A stretch of 64,000 nt of DNA from Candidatus Poribacteria bacterium (GTDB lineage Bacteria; Poribacteria; WGA-4E; WGA-3G): the NCBI GenBank assembly GCA_026702755.1, contig JAPPBX010000023.1:1-64000 (forward strand), given 5' to 3'. The position numbers were made by a program, and so were the translations under genes. The notes beneath the pieces were generated by a model. The model saw nothing but the letters and a program-made list of their open reading frames with translations. It ran no database searches and was not told the DNA's origin. Positions 26,537-34,901 of this stretch are shown here, in pieces. Each line of letters begins with the position of its first letter. The first letter of the stretch is position 1.

Positions 26537-26607
26537 ATGTCTATAGAAACTTCGTAGTGAGAATGAATAGGTGGCAGCTTGCGTTATATTTAAGGAGGAA
26601 TAATAAG

Positions 26608-26952
26608 ATGAACTTAATTGAATCTGTTGAAAATCAATATATGAAAAGCGACATTCCTGAGTTTGGACCTGGAGATATTGTCAAGGTGAACACCCGTATC
26701 CGAGAAGGACAGAAGGAACGAATTCAGGCTTACGAGGGAACCGTGATTCGTCGCCACCATGGTGGATTGAAAGAAACGTTTACGGTTCGCCGCGTTGCGT
26801 TCGGTGCTGGAAGTGAAAGGACGTTCCCGCTCCATTCGCCCAATATTGAGAGCATTGAGGTTGTTCGATACGGTGCTGTCCGACGCGCGAAATTGTATTA
26901 CTTGCGTGAACGCACTGGAAGATCCGCACGCGTTAAAGAACGTAGAAGATGA
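26608..26952 (+). CDS. rplS: 50S ribosomal protein L19
   Basis: The start is the ATG at 26608 after AAGGAGG; a longer frame from 26557 is not supported. The 114-residue protein has the L19 sequence pattern: [94 protein letters not shown]. It sits at the 30S-50S interface. Its stop is four bases before the rnhB start, indicating coupling. Confidence 0.96.
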   Translation: MNLIESVENQYMKSDIPEFGPGDIVKVNTRIREGQKERIQAYEGTVIRRHHGGLKETFTVRRVAFGAGSERTFPLHSPNIESIEVVRYGAVRRAKLYYLRERTGRSARVKERRR

Positions 26953-26956
26953 TCTG

Positions 26957-27556
26957 ATGGAGATGAATGCTTTTGAGCTCGCTTGCCAACGAAGCGGCTA
27001 CAAACGGATTGCAGGCATTGACGAGGCGGGCAGAGGTGCTCTGGCAGGTCCCGTCATTGCCGCTGCAGTCATCTTACCGATTCGTTGCGACATTAAAGGC
27101 TTGAAAGATTCAAAGCAATTGTCTCCGAAGCAACGTGCCCGCCTATTTGACGAAATCCACGATGTCGCTATGTCTGTAGGTGTCGGTGCCGCGGATCATC
27201 AGATGATTGATCGTTCAAATATCCTTAAGGCGACGCTGTTAGCGATGCAGGAAGCGGTTGAAAAACTAACCCCACAACCCGATTATCTGCTCGTTGATGG
27301 TTTGAATTTACCCGCAACGGGTATTGTGGGCGAGGCGATTCCGAAAGGCGATCGTCGAAGTTATTCTATCGCAGCAGCCTCCATTATCGCCAAAACCACC
27401 CGTGACCGACTCATGGTTGAAGCTGATTGTACCTATCCGAACTACGGGTTCCCGAAGCACAAAGGCTATCCTACCTCACAACATCGACAAGCGATTGCCC
27501 AATTTGGTGCGTCCGAGATTCATCGTCTCACCTTTAAACTCCTCCCTGATGATTAA
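26957..27556 (+). CDS. rnhB: Ribonuclease HII
   Basis: The 199-residue enzyme removes RNA from RNA-DNA hybrids, including single ribonucleotides. Catalytic residues seen are D22 and E23 in GIDEAGRG, D114 in YLLVDGLNLP, and the Asp in DRLMVEADCTYPNYGF. LKDSKQLSPKQR and YSIAAASIIAKTTRD are family signatures. The ATG at 26957 (a second at 26963) lies four bases after rplS. The frame extends upstream inside rplS but that part is not RNase HII-like. Confidence 0.94.
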   Translation: MEMNAFELACQRSGYKRIAGIDEAGRGALAGPVIAAAVILPIRCDIKGLKDSKQLSPKQRARLFDEIHDVAMSVGVGAADHQMIDRSNILKATLLAMQEAVEKLTPQPDYLLVDGLNLPATGIVGEAIPKGDRRSYSIAAASIIAKTTRDRLMVEADCTYPNYGFPKHKGYPTSQHRQAIAQFGASEIHRLTFKLLPDD

Positions 27557-27591
27557 ACCTGTATACACTTAGGAGAGAACGAAAGACTTAA

Positions 27592-27978
27592 ATGGATCGT
27601 TCACGCTTGAACATCGCAAAGATTGGTGAGTCGTTAGCAGCGAAGCATCTCAAGGCGCGTGGGTGTAAAATCCTTGCGCAGAACTATCGCGCGGGACGCG
27701 GCGAGATAGATATCATCGTACGAGATGGCGAATTTATCGTTTTTGTGGAAGTGAAAACGCGGCGGAGCCTCAGATTCGGCTTGCCGCAAGAGGCTGTAAC
27801 CATCCAAAAACAGCGGCAGATCTCAAAGGTTGCTTTAGCATATCTGCAAGCTCAGAATCTCTTAGACGCGCCCTGCCGTTTTGATGTTATTGCCATTCAC
27901 CTGTCCCCTCAACTTGAGTTGTTAAAACTTGAGCAGATCGAGAGTGCCTTCGCTTTTCAAGCCAAAACTGGATTTTGA
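27592..27978 (+). CDS. yraN: YraN/UPF0102 family nuclease-fold protein
   Basis: The 128-residue protein follows rnhB, its normal neighbour. It has IAKIGESLAAKHLKARGCKILAQNYRAGRGEIDII, then VFVEVKTRRSLRFG, the (E)GEID...ExK arrangement (E38, D40, E53, K55) of the PD-(D/E)XK-like Holliday-junction resolvase superfamily. The biological substrate of YraN is not well established. AGGAGAG lies upstream of the ATG. Confidence 0.92.
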   Translation: MDRSRLNIAKIGESLAAKHLKARGCKILAQNYRAGRGEIDIIVRDGEFIVFVEVKTRRSLRFGLPQEAVTIQKQRQISKVALAYLQAQNLLDAPCRFDVIAIHLSPQLELLKLEQIESAFAFQAKTGF

Positions 27979-27992
27979 AATGTTCTCATAAC

Positions 27993-28886
27993 TTACAGGT
28001 CAGGAAACCGTAAAATCCGTTTCGCATTTCTGCCCATAATGTCTGCCAGTTCCGCTTCGGATATATCTGGTAGTAATTCTTCTATAACGGTAGTCAATTT
28101 ACCATAACCCGGTTCTTCCAATATCCATGGAAAATCGGTTGCCCACATCAATCGTTTTGCCCCAAATCCAGTCAGAAGTCCCCGGTGCCATCCCGCCAAA
28201 TCTTTATAGGGGAATTCTTCACTGCTAAAGGCGTACTGGCCGGAGAGATGCACGTTAACATTCTCAAAGCGGGCAAGTCGATAGGTGGTGTGCATAGTGA
28301 GATTGTACCCTGTCACCTGTATCTGAGGTCTCCCGAATTCGTCCCAGCTAAATTTGCCTTTTCCGGGGCACACAGCGAGATGGTTTAGCACAACACGAAC
28401 CTGTGGGAATTCTTGTATCAGGTATGGCAGGAGGTGTGCATTGATAGCGTTCGGATAGAGCCATAGGACATAATCGCGTTCGGCAGCACACTTCCAGATC
28501 GGATACGCCGCGAACTCACGAACATCCATCTTCGCAAAAATATCACGCGGTCCCCCAAATGTAGAAAATCGGAATCCGATAATCCCGGTGTTATCTGTGA
28601 GTTCCGCCATGTGGTCAACAGGGTTCGGATGTCCCTCTGGGACCAATCCAATCCCTAAAAACCGATTCGGATATGCTTTGAGACAACGTAGCAGATAACG
28701 ATGGTTCTCTATACTCGCGCCAGCCATCTGGACAAGGACTGCCTGATCGATCTGGTGTTTCTCCATTTCGCCTAACAACTTTTCGACAGGTTCTTCCCGT
28801 TCTGCGGGCCAAACGTCTGATATCTCCCGCGGAAACTCGGAGGAGGCTTTTGTGAAGACGTGCAGATGTGCATCGATTCGTGGCAT
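27993..28886 (-). CDS. Amidohydrolase-2 family metal-dependent hydrolase
   Basis: The ATG at 28886 follows AAGGAGGG and yields 297 residues beginning MPRIDAHLHVF, the metal-binding D-x-H-x-H strand of the amidohydrolase_2 superfamily. Further family positions are VRVVLNHLAVCPG (His after beta-strand 6) and RLMWATDFPWI (late Asp). Enzymes of this group hydrolyse lactones such as 2-pyrone-4,6-dicarboxylate or decarboxylate aromatic acids. The gene follows PhyH by 19 bases in the same orientation, so the two probably act on one small-molecule pathway. Substrate unknown. Confidence 0.85.
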   Translation of the reverse strand: MPRIDAHLHVFTKASSEFPREISDVWPAEREEPVEKLLGEMEKHQIDQAVLVQMAGASIENHRYLLRCLKAYPNRFLGIGLVPEGHPNPVDHMAELTDNTGIIGFRFSTFGGPRDIFAKMDVREFAAYPIWKCAAERDYVLWLYPNAINAHLLPYLIQEFPQVRVVLNHLAVCPGKGKFSWDEFGRPQIQVTGYNLTMHTTYRLARFENVNVHLSGQYAFSSEEFPYKDLAGWHRGLLTGFGAKRLMWATDFPWILEEPGYGKLTTVIEELLPDISEAELADIMGRNAKRILRFPDL

Positions 28887-28905
28887 TATGATAACCCTCC
28901 TTTGA

Positions 28906-29622
28906 TTAGCCGTCCAAACTAAACAGTTTGCGGCGTTCCGGGGTCTGGCAGTATTCCGAGATAGATGCATACTGTTGCGGTCCAATACGTCCGGGTGTTC
29001 GTTTTTCGTAAATCAGGATAATGGATTTACGCGGCACATCGGAATGGTTGTCCATCGAAACGTGCCAGCCACACGAATTGAACATAATCGCTGTGCCTGC
29101 TTTACCGGGGAAAGTTTTGTGCCCGGTCATACTTTCTTGCCGCATCGGGCGCGTGTAGGGACCCGAACCCGGTTTATGACTGCCCGGCACAAATCCGAAT
29201 TCCCCACCTCCCTGTTCGACATCGTTGACGTAGATTTGTACTTTGATGTGGAGTGGATTGTCATATCCCACATCGGGATGCCATCCGGTATAACTCACGG
29301 GCCACGGTGCCACCGTACGAACCTGAGGACCCAATAGAATCAGGTCGTTATCTGTGAACTCCATCAACGCGCCGTAGTAGCTTGGATAGTCGATAATATC
29401 AATGAAGATAGGGTCCTTTTCAAGCGGATTCGGGATGTCATAGAAGGTTGCGACGGATTCCCCTGCCTCAACTCTGTCCAGCCATTCTTCCTTGCATGCG
29501 TCTGCCCAATGGTCGAAAGCGGTTTGGAGTCGTTTGAGGTCTTCCCCTTGAATTGCGTTTTCAAAGACGAGATACCCTTCTTCTTCCCACTGTTTCTTTT
29601 CTGCTGGTGTTGGTAGAATCAT
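28906..29622 (-). CDS. Phytanoyl-CoA dioxygenase (PhyH) family oxygenase
   Basis: From the ATG at 29622 (GAGGGAG upstream) the protein is 238 residues. It has the non-haem Fe(II)/2-oxoglutarate facial triad, H115-x-D117 in TGWHPDVGYDN and H187 in NSCGWHVSMDN, together with GYLVFENAIQ near the start, GEFGFVPGSHKPG and the 2-oxoglutarate-binding region near its C-terminus (PRKSIILIYEKR). Family members hydroxylate varied small molecules, and these genes are expanded in poribacterial genomes. Upstream of the amidohydrolase gene, likely one transcript. Confidence 0.88.
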   Translation of the reverse strand: MILPTPAEKKQWEEEGYLVFENAIQGEDLKRLQTAFDHWADACKEEWLDRVEAGESVATFYDIPNPLEKDPIFIDIIDYPSYYGALMEFTDNDLILLGPQVRTVAPWPVSYTGWHPDVGYDNPLHIKVQIYVNDVEQGGGEFGFVPGSHKPGSGPYTRPMRQESMTGHKTFPGKAGTAIMFNSCGWHVSMDNHSDVPRKSIILIYEKRTPGRIGPQQYASISEYCQTPERRKLFSLDG

Positions 29623-29737
29623 GATCTCCCTCTCTTGACGTATTAGGATGATGTGAGCAGGCGACAACGGCAGCCTGCGGCTCTTAAAAGAAAAACGTTA
29701 TAGGCCCAAAAACTATCTTTGTACGCTTTGCGCCAAA

Positions 29738-30781
29738 TTAAGAAACGCGGCCCCTGCCCGCGATTTTCCAGATTGTCTCAACTTTATTATCTCTCACACC
29801 TACCAGTTCATCGTGGAGATTACTCGTCATCCCTTGGTGTAGTGGGATAACAGAGAGTTGTTCCCCAACCTTAAATCGGTGTGAGCATTCACTGACATTG
29901 ACATGCCCATGTTCGACCGACATGCCGTAAATCTTAGCGTCGGGATGTTCAATGGTATGTCCATAAGGCGTTGGTGGATAACTGGCAAAGGTCTTCATCC
30001 CGCCATCAATAATAATCCGCTCAGGTGTCGGCGTGCTGACAACGGTTGTAATAACACGCAACACACACCTTTCGGGCGTTAGCATTTCTGAACTCCCGAT
30101 TCGCGTCAAGCCTTCGTAGACATAAGAACCGCTACGGGTCTCTGTACAGCCGATCTCTTTTGATGCCGCTTCCGAACCTGTGCCGCCACCACTGATGATA
30201 TTTACAGGAATCCCGTCGTTTGAGAGCAGGTCAAGCGTTTCTTCGATAAACGGCTTCGCTCGGATGTTGCTCGGATACGTCATCACACCTTGGAAGTCGA
30301 TGCCTCGCATTTTCATAATCTGCTGTGCGAGGTGTTGTGCTGCTTGCGGTGATTGTACACCGCAACGTCCACTGCCGGTGTCGAGTTCCACGATAACAGG
30401 CACAACACAACTGTCAGCAATCGCTTGTTCAGAGATACCGGTTGCTGTCTCTTCCGAATCGAGTGCGACGATAACCTTGGCGCGTTTGGTGAGTGCTGTC
30501 AATCGCTTCAGTTTCGGTTTTCCGACAATGTTATAGGGGATAAGGATGTTGTCAACGCCGTCATCCACCATCGCCTCTGCTTCGCCTAACTTCTGGCAGG
30601 TGATACCTTGGGAACCGGCGGCGACCTGTAATTTAGCGATTTCCGGCACCTTATGCGTTTTGGTATGAACCCGCAGTGGAATACCGACCTGCTCGCAGTG
30701 CTGTGCCATTCCGTTGATGTTCCGCTCAAGCACATCCAGATCGGCAACAAGGGTCGGCGTGTCTAAGTCAGTTATGTTCAT
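29738..30781 (-). CDS. D-threonine aldolase / D-serine dehydratase-like PLP enzyme
   Basis: From the ATG at 30781 (GAGGA upstream) the protein is 347 residues with the fold-type III alanine-racemase N-terminal domain: MNITDLDTPTLVADLDVLERNINGM, VHTKTHKVPEIAKLQ with the PLP lysine in the KTHK cluster (41-44), VELDTGSGRCGVQ, NIISGGGTGS and the C-terminal metal-binding DSD1-type region ending HQGMTSNLHDELVGVR. Such enzymes cleave D-3-hydroxy amino acids with a divalent metal. The longer frame to 30847 lacks homology. It is spaced about 115 bases from the PhyH gene and may be in its own transcript. Confidence 0.87.
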   Translation of the reverse strand: MNITDLDTPTLVADLDVLERNINGMAQHCEQVGIPLRVHTKTHKVPEIAKLQVAAGSQGITCQKLGEAEAMVDDGVDNILIPYNIVGKPKLKRLTALTKRAKVIVALDSEETATGISEQAIADSCVVPVIVELDTGSGRCGVQSPQAAQHLAQQIMKMRGIDFQGVMTYPSNIRAKPFIEETLDLLSNDGIPVNIISGGGTGSEAASKEIGCTETRSGSYVYEGLTRIGSSEMLTPERCVLRVITTVVSTPTPERIIIDGGMKTFASYPPTPYGHTIEHPDAKIYGMSVEHGHVNVSECSHRFKVGEQLSVIPLHQGMTSNLHDELVGVRDNKVETIWKIAGRGRVS

Positions 30782-30872
30782 AGTTTCCTCGTGGTGTAGA
30801 CTATGGATTTCTACGCTTAATTTACCTTTTGTGCATTTTTCTGTCAAGCATTCAGGTTACGATGGTTTGTCC

Positions 30873-30900
30873 TTGAACTTTTCTCAGAAATGGATATAAT
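30873..30900 (+). promoter_or_regulatory. Sigma-70-type promoter
   Basis: TTGAAC (30873-30878) and TATAAT (30895-30900) with a 16-base spacer lie about 105 bases upstream of the cytochrome-LRR-dockerin gene. Confidence 0.6.
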
Positions 30901-31006
30901 AGGTATGCTTCCCAAGCGGATACCATTTGGAGGAATGGTTGTCAGTTTGTCTCGCAGTGAAAGTTATTGATTTTAACCATCAACTCGTGTTTTCATAGAG
31001 GTCAGA

Positions 31007-33862
31007 ATGTCAAAAGTTATTTTTCTTACGATTTTCGTTTTTAGTGTTGCGAATGTATCCAGTGCCCAAGAAAATATAGCACAACAGGTATATGCTATTT
31101 TTCAACAAAACTGTCTTGGCTGTCACGGAAAGGGCGGTGCATTTACTGAAGAATTGATTATGGAGTATCCGGAGTTGATCAATTCCGGTGCAGTTATACA
31201 GGGAGATCCAGAGGCCTCAGAACTCTATAAAAGGCTACTTGGCAATACCGATCGGGGACAGCAGATGCCACTTGGACAACCCCCGCTCACACCTGCTGCT
31301 ATCAATACAATTCACCGCTGGATTGCAGAAGGCGCACCTGATTGGGAAACCCAACACGATATAAATTTCATCTCACCCACAGCGATGCTAAATAGCATCA
31401 AAACCCATCTCGAAGCGTTGAACCCTTTTGACAGGGTTTTCGCACGCTACTTTACCCTAACACATCTCCATAACGCAGGCGAAACACCAGAAACACTACA
31501 CGCATACCAAACCGCATTCTCCAAACTTGCTAACAGTCTATCATGGGAGGCAGAGATTCACAACCCGCAGCCGATTGGAAACCACCACATTTTCTATATT
31601 GACCTGCGAGATTATGGTTGGGATGTTACCGAGGCGTGGACACACATTGAGGCTGTCTATCCATACCCCTACGGATTCGGATTACCTGTCTACGAAACAT
31701 TGCAACAACTCACAGACAGCAATGTCCCCTATGTTTATATGGACTGGTTTATCGCAAACGCCGCCCGTCCACCACTCTACCACGATATTCTCGATTTACC
31801 CGATACCGATAGCCAACTCGAACGCAGACTGGAAGTAGACGTTGTTGAAAACCTATTCAACGCACCCGGCGAACGCGTTTGGCGCGCCGGTTTCAACAAG
31901 TCCGGTGTCTCTAATCACAATCGTGTCGTAGAACGACATCTGTCGAAATACGGCGCATACTGGAAAAGTTATGATTTCGCAGGCAGTGCAAGCATACAGA
32001 ACATCTTCACACACCCGCTCAATTTTAGGCATGACGGCGGCGAGATTGTTTTTAATTTACCCAACGGGCTACAAGGCTATTACCTCGCGGACGCAAACGG
32101 CGAGCGACTCGATGCCGCACCCATTGACATCGTTTCAGACCCCAAAGCCGATGACCCAACCGTCCGTAACGGGATTTCCTGTATCGGCTGCCATACCGAA
32201 GGCATGAAAACCTTTGAAGATACTGTCCGAGCGGCTATTGAGCAGAACCCCAACCCGCTTTTTGACAAAGGGCATGCCTTAAGTCTTTACATTGAACAGG
32301 CAGTTATGGACACCTTCGTACAAGAGGATACGGACCGCTACCGAACAGCTCTCGAAAAAACAGGGGCGGGCTTTGGTGGGGTTGAGCCTGTACATCGCTT
32401 TCACGAGGCTTTCTTTTCACCCCTGACCGCTCACCATGCTGCCGCCGCGGTCGGCTTGGAGACGCAAACATTTTTGGAGTATATACAAGAGAAACCGAGG
32501 CTACAGAATTTAGGGTTATCTTCGCTTGCAACCCCCAACGGCACAATCAAACGCGATGCATGGACACAACATTTTGCTGAAATCGTGTTTACTATCAACG
32601 ACACGGAAACAATATTAACAACGGGAATTTACTCTTATATACAAGATTCACACCTACGCGCCGCAATTAAAAAAGAATTAGGAAAAGACAATCTATCCAC
32701 ACTCACGCCAGAGGATATGCAACAACTGAAATTCTTATACCTACAAGATTTGGGGATACGCAGCCTGTCAGGGCTTGAGGCTGCAATAAACCTTGTAGAA
32801 TTGAACATAGACAGAAATCCCATATCCAGTATAGGGCCCCTCGCAAACCTAACAAATTTGCGTCTCTTTTCTGCTACCGGAGCGGGCATATTCGACCTCA
32901 CCCCCTTAGCCAACCTAACGAAACTGGAAACCTTAGATCTCAAGGAAAATAAAATATCGGATATATCGCCAGTAGCTGCCCTAATACAGCTGAAACGCCT
33001 ATTTTTAGGAGGTAATAAAATATCAGATGTATCGCCTATCGCAAATTTAACCCAACTAAAATGGGGCGATCTTAGACGTAATGATATTTCTGACTTTTCA
33101 CCTTTAGACACATTACTTCAAAGCACATCTATAATCCTGTTCAAAAATCCTGGCTTCCCCAGCGGAGGCCCTAAAATAGAGAAACCGTTGTTATGGGTGA
33201 CCGTCCCTGCTGAAAAAGACCTCTGGGGATTTCCAAAGCTTGCTGTATCACAAAAAGACCTACTCTCCGCTGCAAGCAGCAATCTCGTGACAGAAATTGA
33301 AATATCTACGAATGGTGCAACAGAGGGGGAAAGTGTTGGAAACAATGTTTGGAGAGTTGGTGAACTGGATGGAGACGCTATTGGCAACATTAACACAATG
33401 CTACGTGACAACGGAATAAATCCACCCGATATTCCTGACTACGCTATCTATTTATGCTATACTTTCTATTCTACCAGCGAACAAAATACAAAGTTGTTTC
33501 TCGGAAGCGACTTTGAATCAAAAACGTGGCTTAACGGAACACTTATTAACAAAAACGCAGGATACTACGGACATCCGGATTACCAAACTTTTTTGCCAAT
33601 CACACTCAAACAAGGGAAAAATGTTTTGCTTATTGCTGTTGCTAATAATGAAGGAGATGCGTGGGGCATTTACTTTGGATTTGCACCTGACACAGAATAT
33701 ACAACGATTCCACCCTACGATGTGAACCGAGACGGACAGATAAACATTTTAGACCTGGTACTGGTAGCAGATGCGTTCGGTAAAAACACGACACAAACGG
33801 ATATTAACGGCGACGGCGTTGTCAACATCCTGGATTTAGTTATGATTGCAAATGAGATGTAA
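31007..33862 (+). CDS. Secreted c-type-cytochrome, leucine-rich repeat and dockerin protein
   Basis: The 951-residue protein has a signal peptide (residues 1-20, cleaved near SSA-QEN). Residues 25-110 form a planctomycete-type cytochrome c domain with C36-x-x-C39-H40 and WIAEGAPDWE. A long middle domain includes a second haem-type motif C392-x-x-C395-H396 (GISCIGCHTEGMKTF). Residues about 580-710 contain LRRs of the internalin pattern (NLTKLETLDLKENKISDISP, QLKRLFLGGNKISDVSP). A beta-rich region follows, and the last 45 residues are a type I dockerin-like pair of calcium loops (DVNRDGQINILDLVLVADAF, DINGDGVVNILDLVMIAN). A cell-surface electron-transfer or oxidative enzyme is suggested. No partner gene is adjacent. 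The combination is unusual. Confidence 0.85.
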   Translation: MSKVIFLTIFVFSVANVSSAQENIAQQVYAIFQQNCLGCHGKGGAFTEELIMEYPELINSGAVIQGDPEASELYKRLLGNTDRGQQMPLGQPPLTPAAINTIHRWIAEGAPDWETQHDINFISPTAMLNSIKTHLEALNPFDRVFARYFTLTHLHNAGETPETLHAYQTAFSKLANSLSWEAEIHNPQPIGNHHIFYIDLRDYGWDVTEAWTHIEAVYPYPYGFGLPVYETLQQLTDSNVPYVYMDWFIANAARPPLYHDILDLPDTDSQLERRLEVDVVENLFNAPGERVWRAGFNKSGVSNHNRVVERHLSKYGAYWKSYDFAGSASIQNIFTHPLNFRHDGGEIVFNLPNGLQGYYLADANGERLDAAPIDIVSDPKADDPTVRNGISCIGCHTEGMKTFEDTVRAAIEQNPNPLFDKGHALSLYIEQAVMDTFVQEDTDRYRTALEKTGAGFGGVEPVHRFHEAFFSPLTAHHAAAAVGLETQTFLEYIQEKPRLQNLGLSSLATPNGTIKRDAWTQHFAEIVFTINDTETILTTGIYSYIQDSHLRAAIKKELGKDNLSTLTPEDMQQLKFLYLQDLGIRSLSGLEAAINLVELNIDRNPISSIGPLANLTNLRLFSATGAGIFDLTPLANLTKLETLDLKENKISDISPVAALIQLKRLFLGGNKISDVSPIANLTQLKWGDLRRNDISDFSPLDTLLQSTSIILFKNPGFPSGGPKIEKPLLWVTVPAEKDLWGFPKLAVSQKDLLSAASSNLVTEIEISTNGATEGESVGNNVWRVGELDGDAIGNINTMLRDNGINPPDIPDYAIYLCYTFYSTSEQNTKLFLGSDFESKTWLNGTLINKNAGYYGHPDYQTFLPITLKQGKNVLLIAVANNEGDAWGIYFGFAPDTEYTTIPPYDVNRDGQINILDLVLVADAFGKNTTQTDINGDGVVNILDLVMIANEM

Positions 33863-33869
33863 AACAATT

Positions 33870-34052
33870 CTAAGCATTCCGCCACCCACTACTACGGCCA
33901 TAAACGACGCTATAAACAACTTGTGTTGAGAATTGTCTGTTGCGGGACTGTGGCAATTCCCTACGCTGGATGCGCAGCACAATGCCGCTCCGAATAAGCG
34001 CATAGACCCGCATAATTTTATTTTTCTGGGGTTGCTGCTTTCCAAAGGTCAT
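33870..34052 (-). other. Doubtful small reading frame in a 300-base gap
   Basis: A 60-residue minus-strand frame has an ATG at 34052 after AGAGGG and reads MTFGKQQPQKNKIMRVYALI then Arg- and Ser-rich sequence. A second minus frame of the same strand is also open over most of the region. The composition is poor for a protein and I know no homologue; the stretch 33863-34162 may be simple spacer or a repeat. Confidence 0.2.
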
Positions 34053-34162
34053 CTGAAAACCCTCTTGAAAAATGCACGAGGTCTTCCCCATGCACACCGA
34101 TAACAAAACAATTCTTATTTTTCTGCAGCCGAGAAAACTATTAAAAGGGAGAATTTAATAAA

Positions 34163-34753
34163 TTGAAACGATTGATTGTAGGAATAACCGGCGCGAGTGC
34201 GGGGGTATATGGCGTTCGCCTGCTTGAGGTGCTCACAAAGCACGAGGATATCGAGGTCCATCTAACGATTTCTTCATCTGGAGCGCGCGCCTTGTCGGAG
34301 GAACTTCAGATTGAAGTTGACCTCGACGATTTCAAATTGGAGTCACTCATCGGTATCTCTTCACCGCGCGTTGTTTACCACCACGAATCAGACATCGCCG
34401 CGCCGATTGCCAGTGGTTCTTTCCGAACTGAGGGGATGATTGTAGCACCTTGTAGTATGGGTAGCGTTGCTTCCATTGCCGGGGGTATGTCTCGCAACCT
34501 TATCCAACGTGCTGCGGATGTGTGTATCAAGGAGAATCGTAAACTCGTGCTTGTCCCGCGCGAAACGCCCTTAAGTTCAATTCATTTGGAGAACATGCTC
34601 AAATTGTCACGTATGGGGGTTTGTGTGTTGCCAGCGATGCCGGGGTTCTATCACTACCCAAAAAATGTGGACGATCTACTCAACTTCATTGTCACAAAAA
34701 TCTTGGATCAGTTCGGCATAGATACGAAGCTTATTCAGAGGTGGAAAGAATAG
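34163..34753 (+). CDS. ubiX: UbiX-family flavin prenyltransferase
   Basis: The start is a TTG at 34163 after AAAAGGGAGAA, giving MKRLIVGITGASAGVYGVRLLEVL. The 196-residue protein has GASAG, VYHHESDIAAPIASGSFRTEGMIVAPCSMGSVASIAGG, the family-defining NLIQRAADVCIKENRKLVLVPRETPLSSIHLENML and PAMPGFYHYP. UbiX joins dimethylallyl phosphate to FMN to make the prenyl-FMN cofactor of UbiD decarboxylases. No ubiD lies in the window. A terminal-inverted-repeat element follows the gene. Confidence 0.92.
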   Translation: MKRLIVGITGASAGVYGVRLLEVLTKHEDIEVHLTISSSGARALSEELQIEVDLDDFKLESLIGISSPRVVYHHESDIAAPIASGSFRTEGMIVAPCSMGSVASIAGGMSRNLIQRAADVCIKENRKLVLVPRETPLSSIHLENMLKLSRMGVCVLPAMPGFYHYPKNVDDLLNFIVTKILDQFGIDTKLIQRWKE

Positions 34754-34764
34754 ATTTTTTAATG

Positions 34765-34880
34765 AGGACTTACGCAGAGAGCGAATATTTGGAGGAAAGG
34801 ATGGAAGACCGGAAGAATGGAAGGATGGGACCCCAATCTTCCGATTCTATAAAGAAAGGAAAGAATTTTGCGTAAGCCCT
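34765..34880. repeat. Terminal-inverted-repeat element, family B, copy with GGAAGAATGG interior
   Basis: AGGACTTACGCA (34765-34776) and TGCGTAAGCCCT (34869-34880) are inverted repeats with one mismatch. Unlike the copies at 40950 and 48041, the interior consists of purine-rich GGAAGGATGG-like strings (GGAAAGGATGGAAGACCGGA and on). It separates ubiX from the convergent MFS gene and carries no gene. Confidence 0.7.
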
Positions 34881-34901
34881 ATTCCTTTTAGGTATAGCTA
34901 T

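Noticed and set aside
33836-34106. Two overlapping minus-strand frames of 69 and 78 codons
   Set aside because: They overlap each other, one reaches into the dockerin gene, and composition is not protein-like; kept only as a doubtful region.
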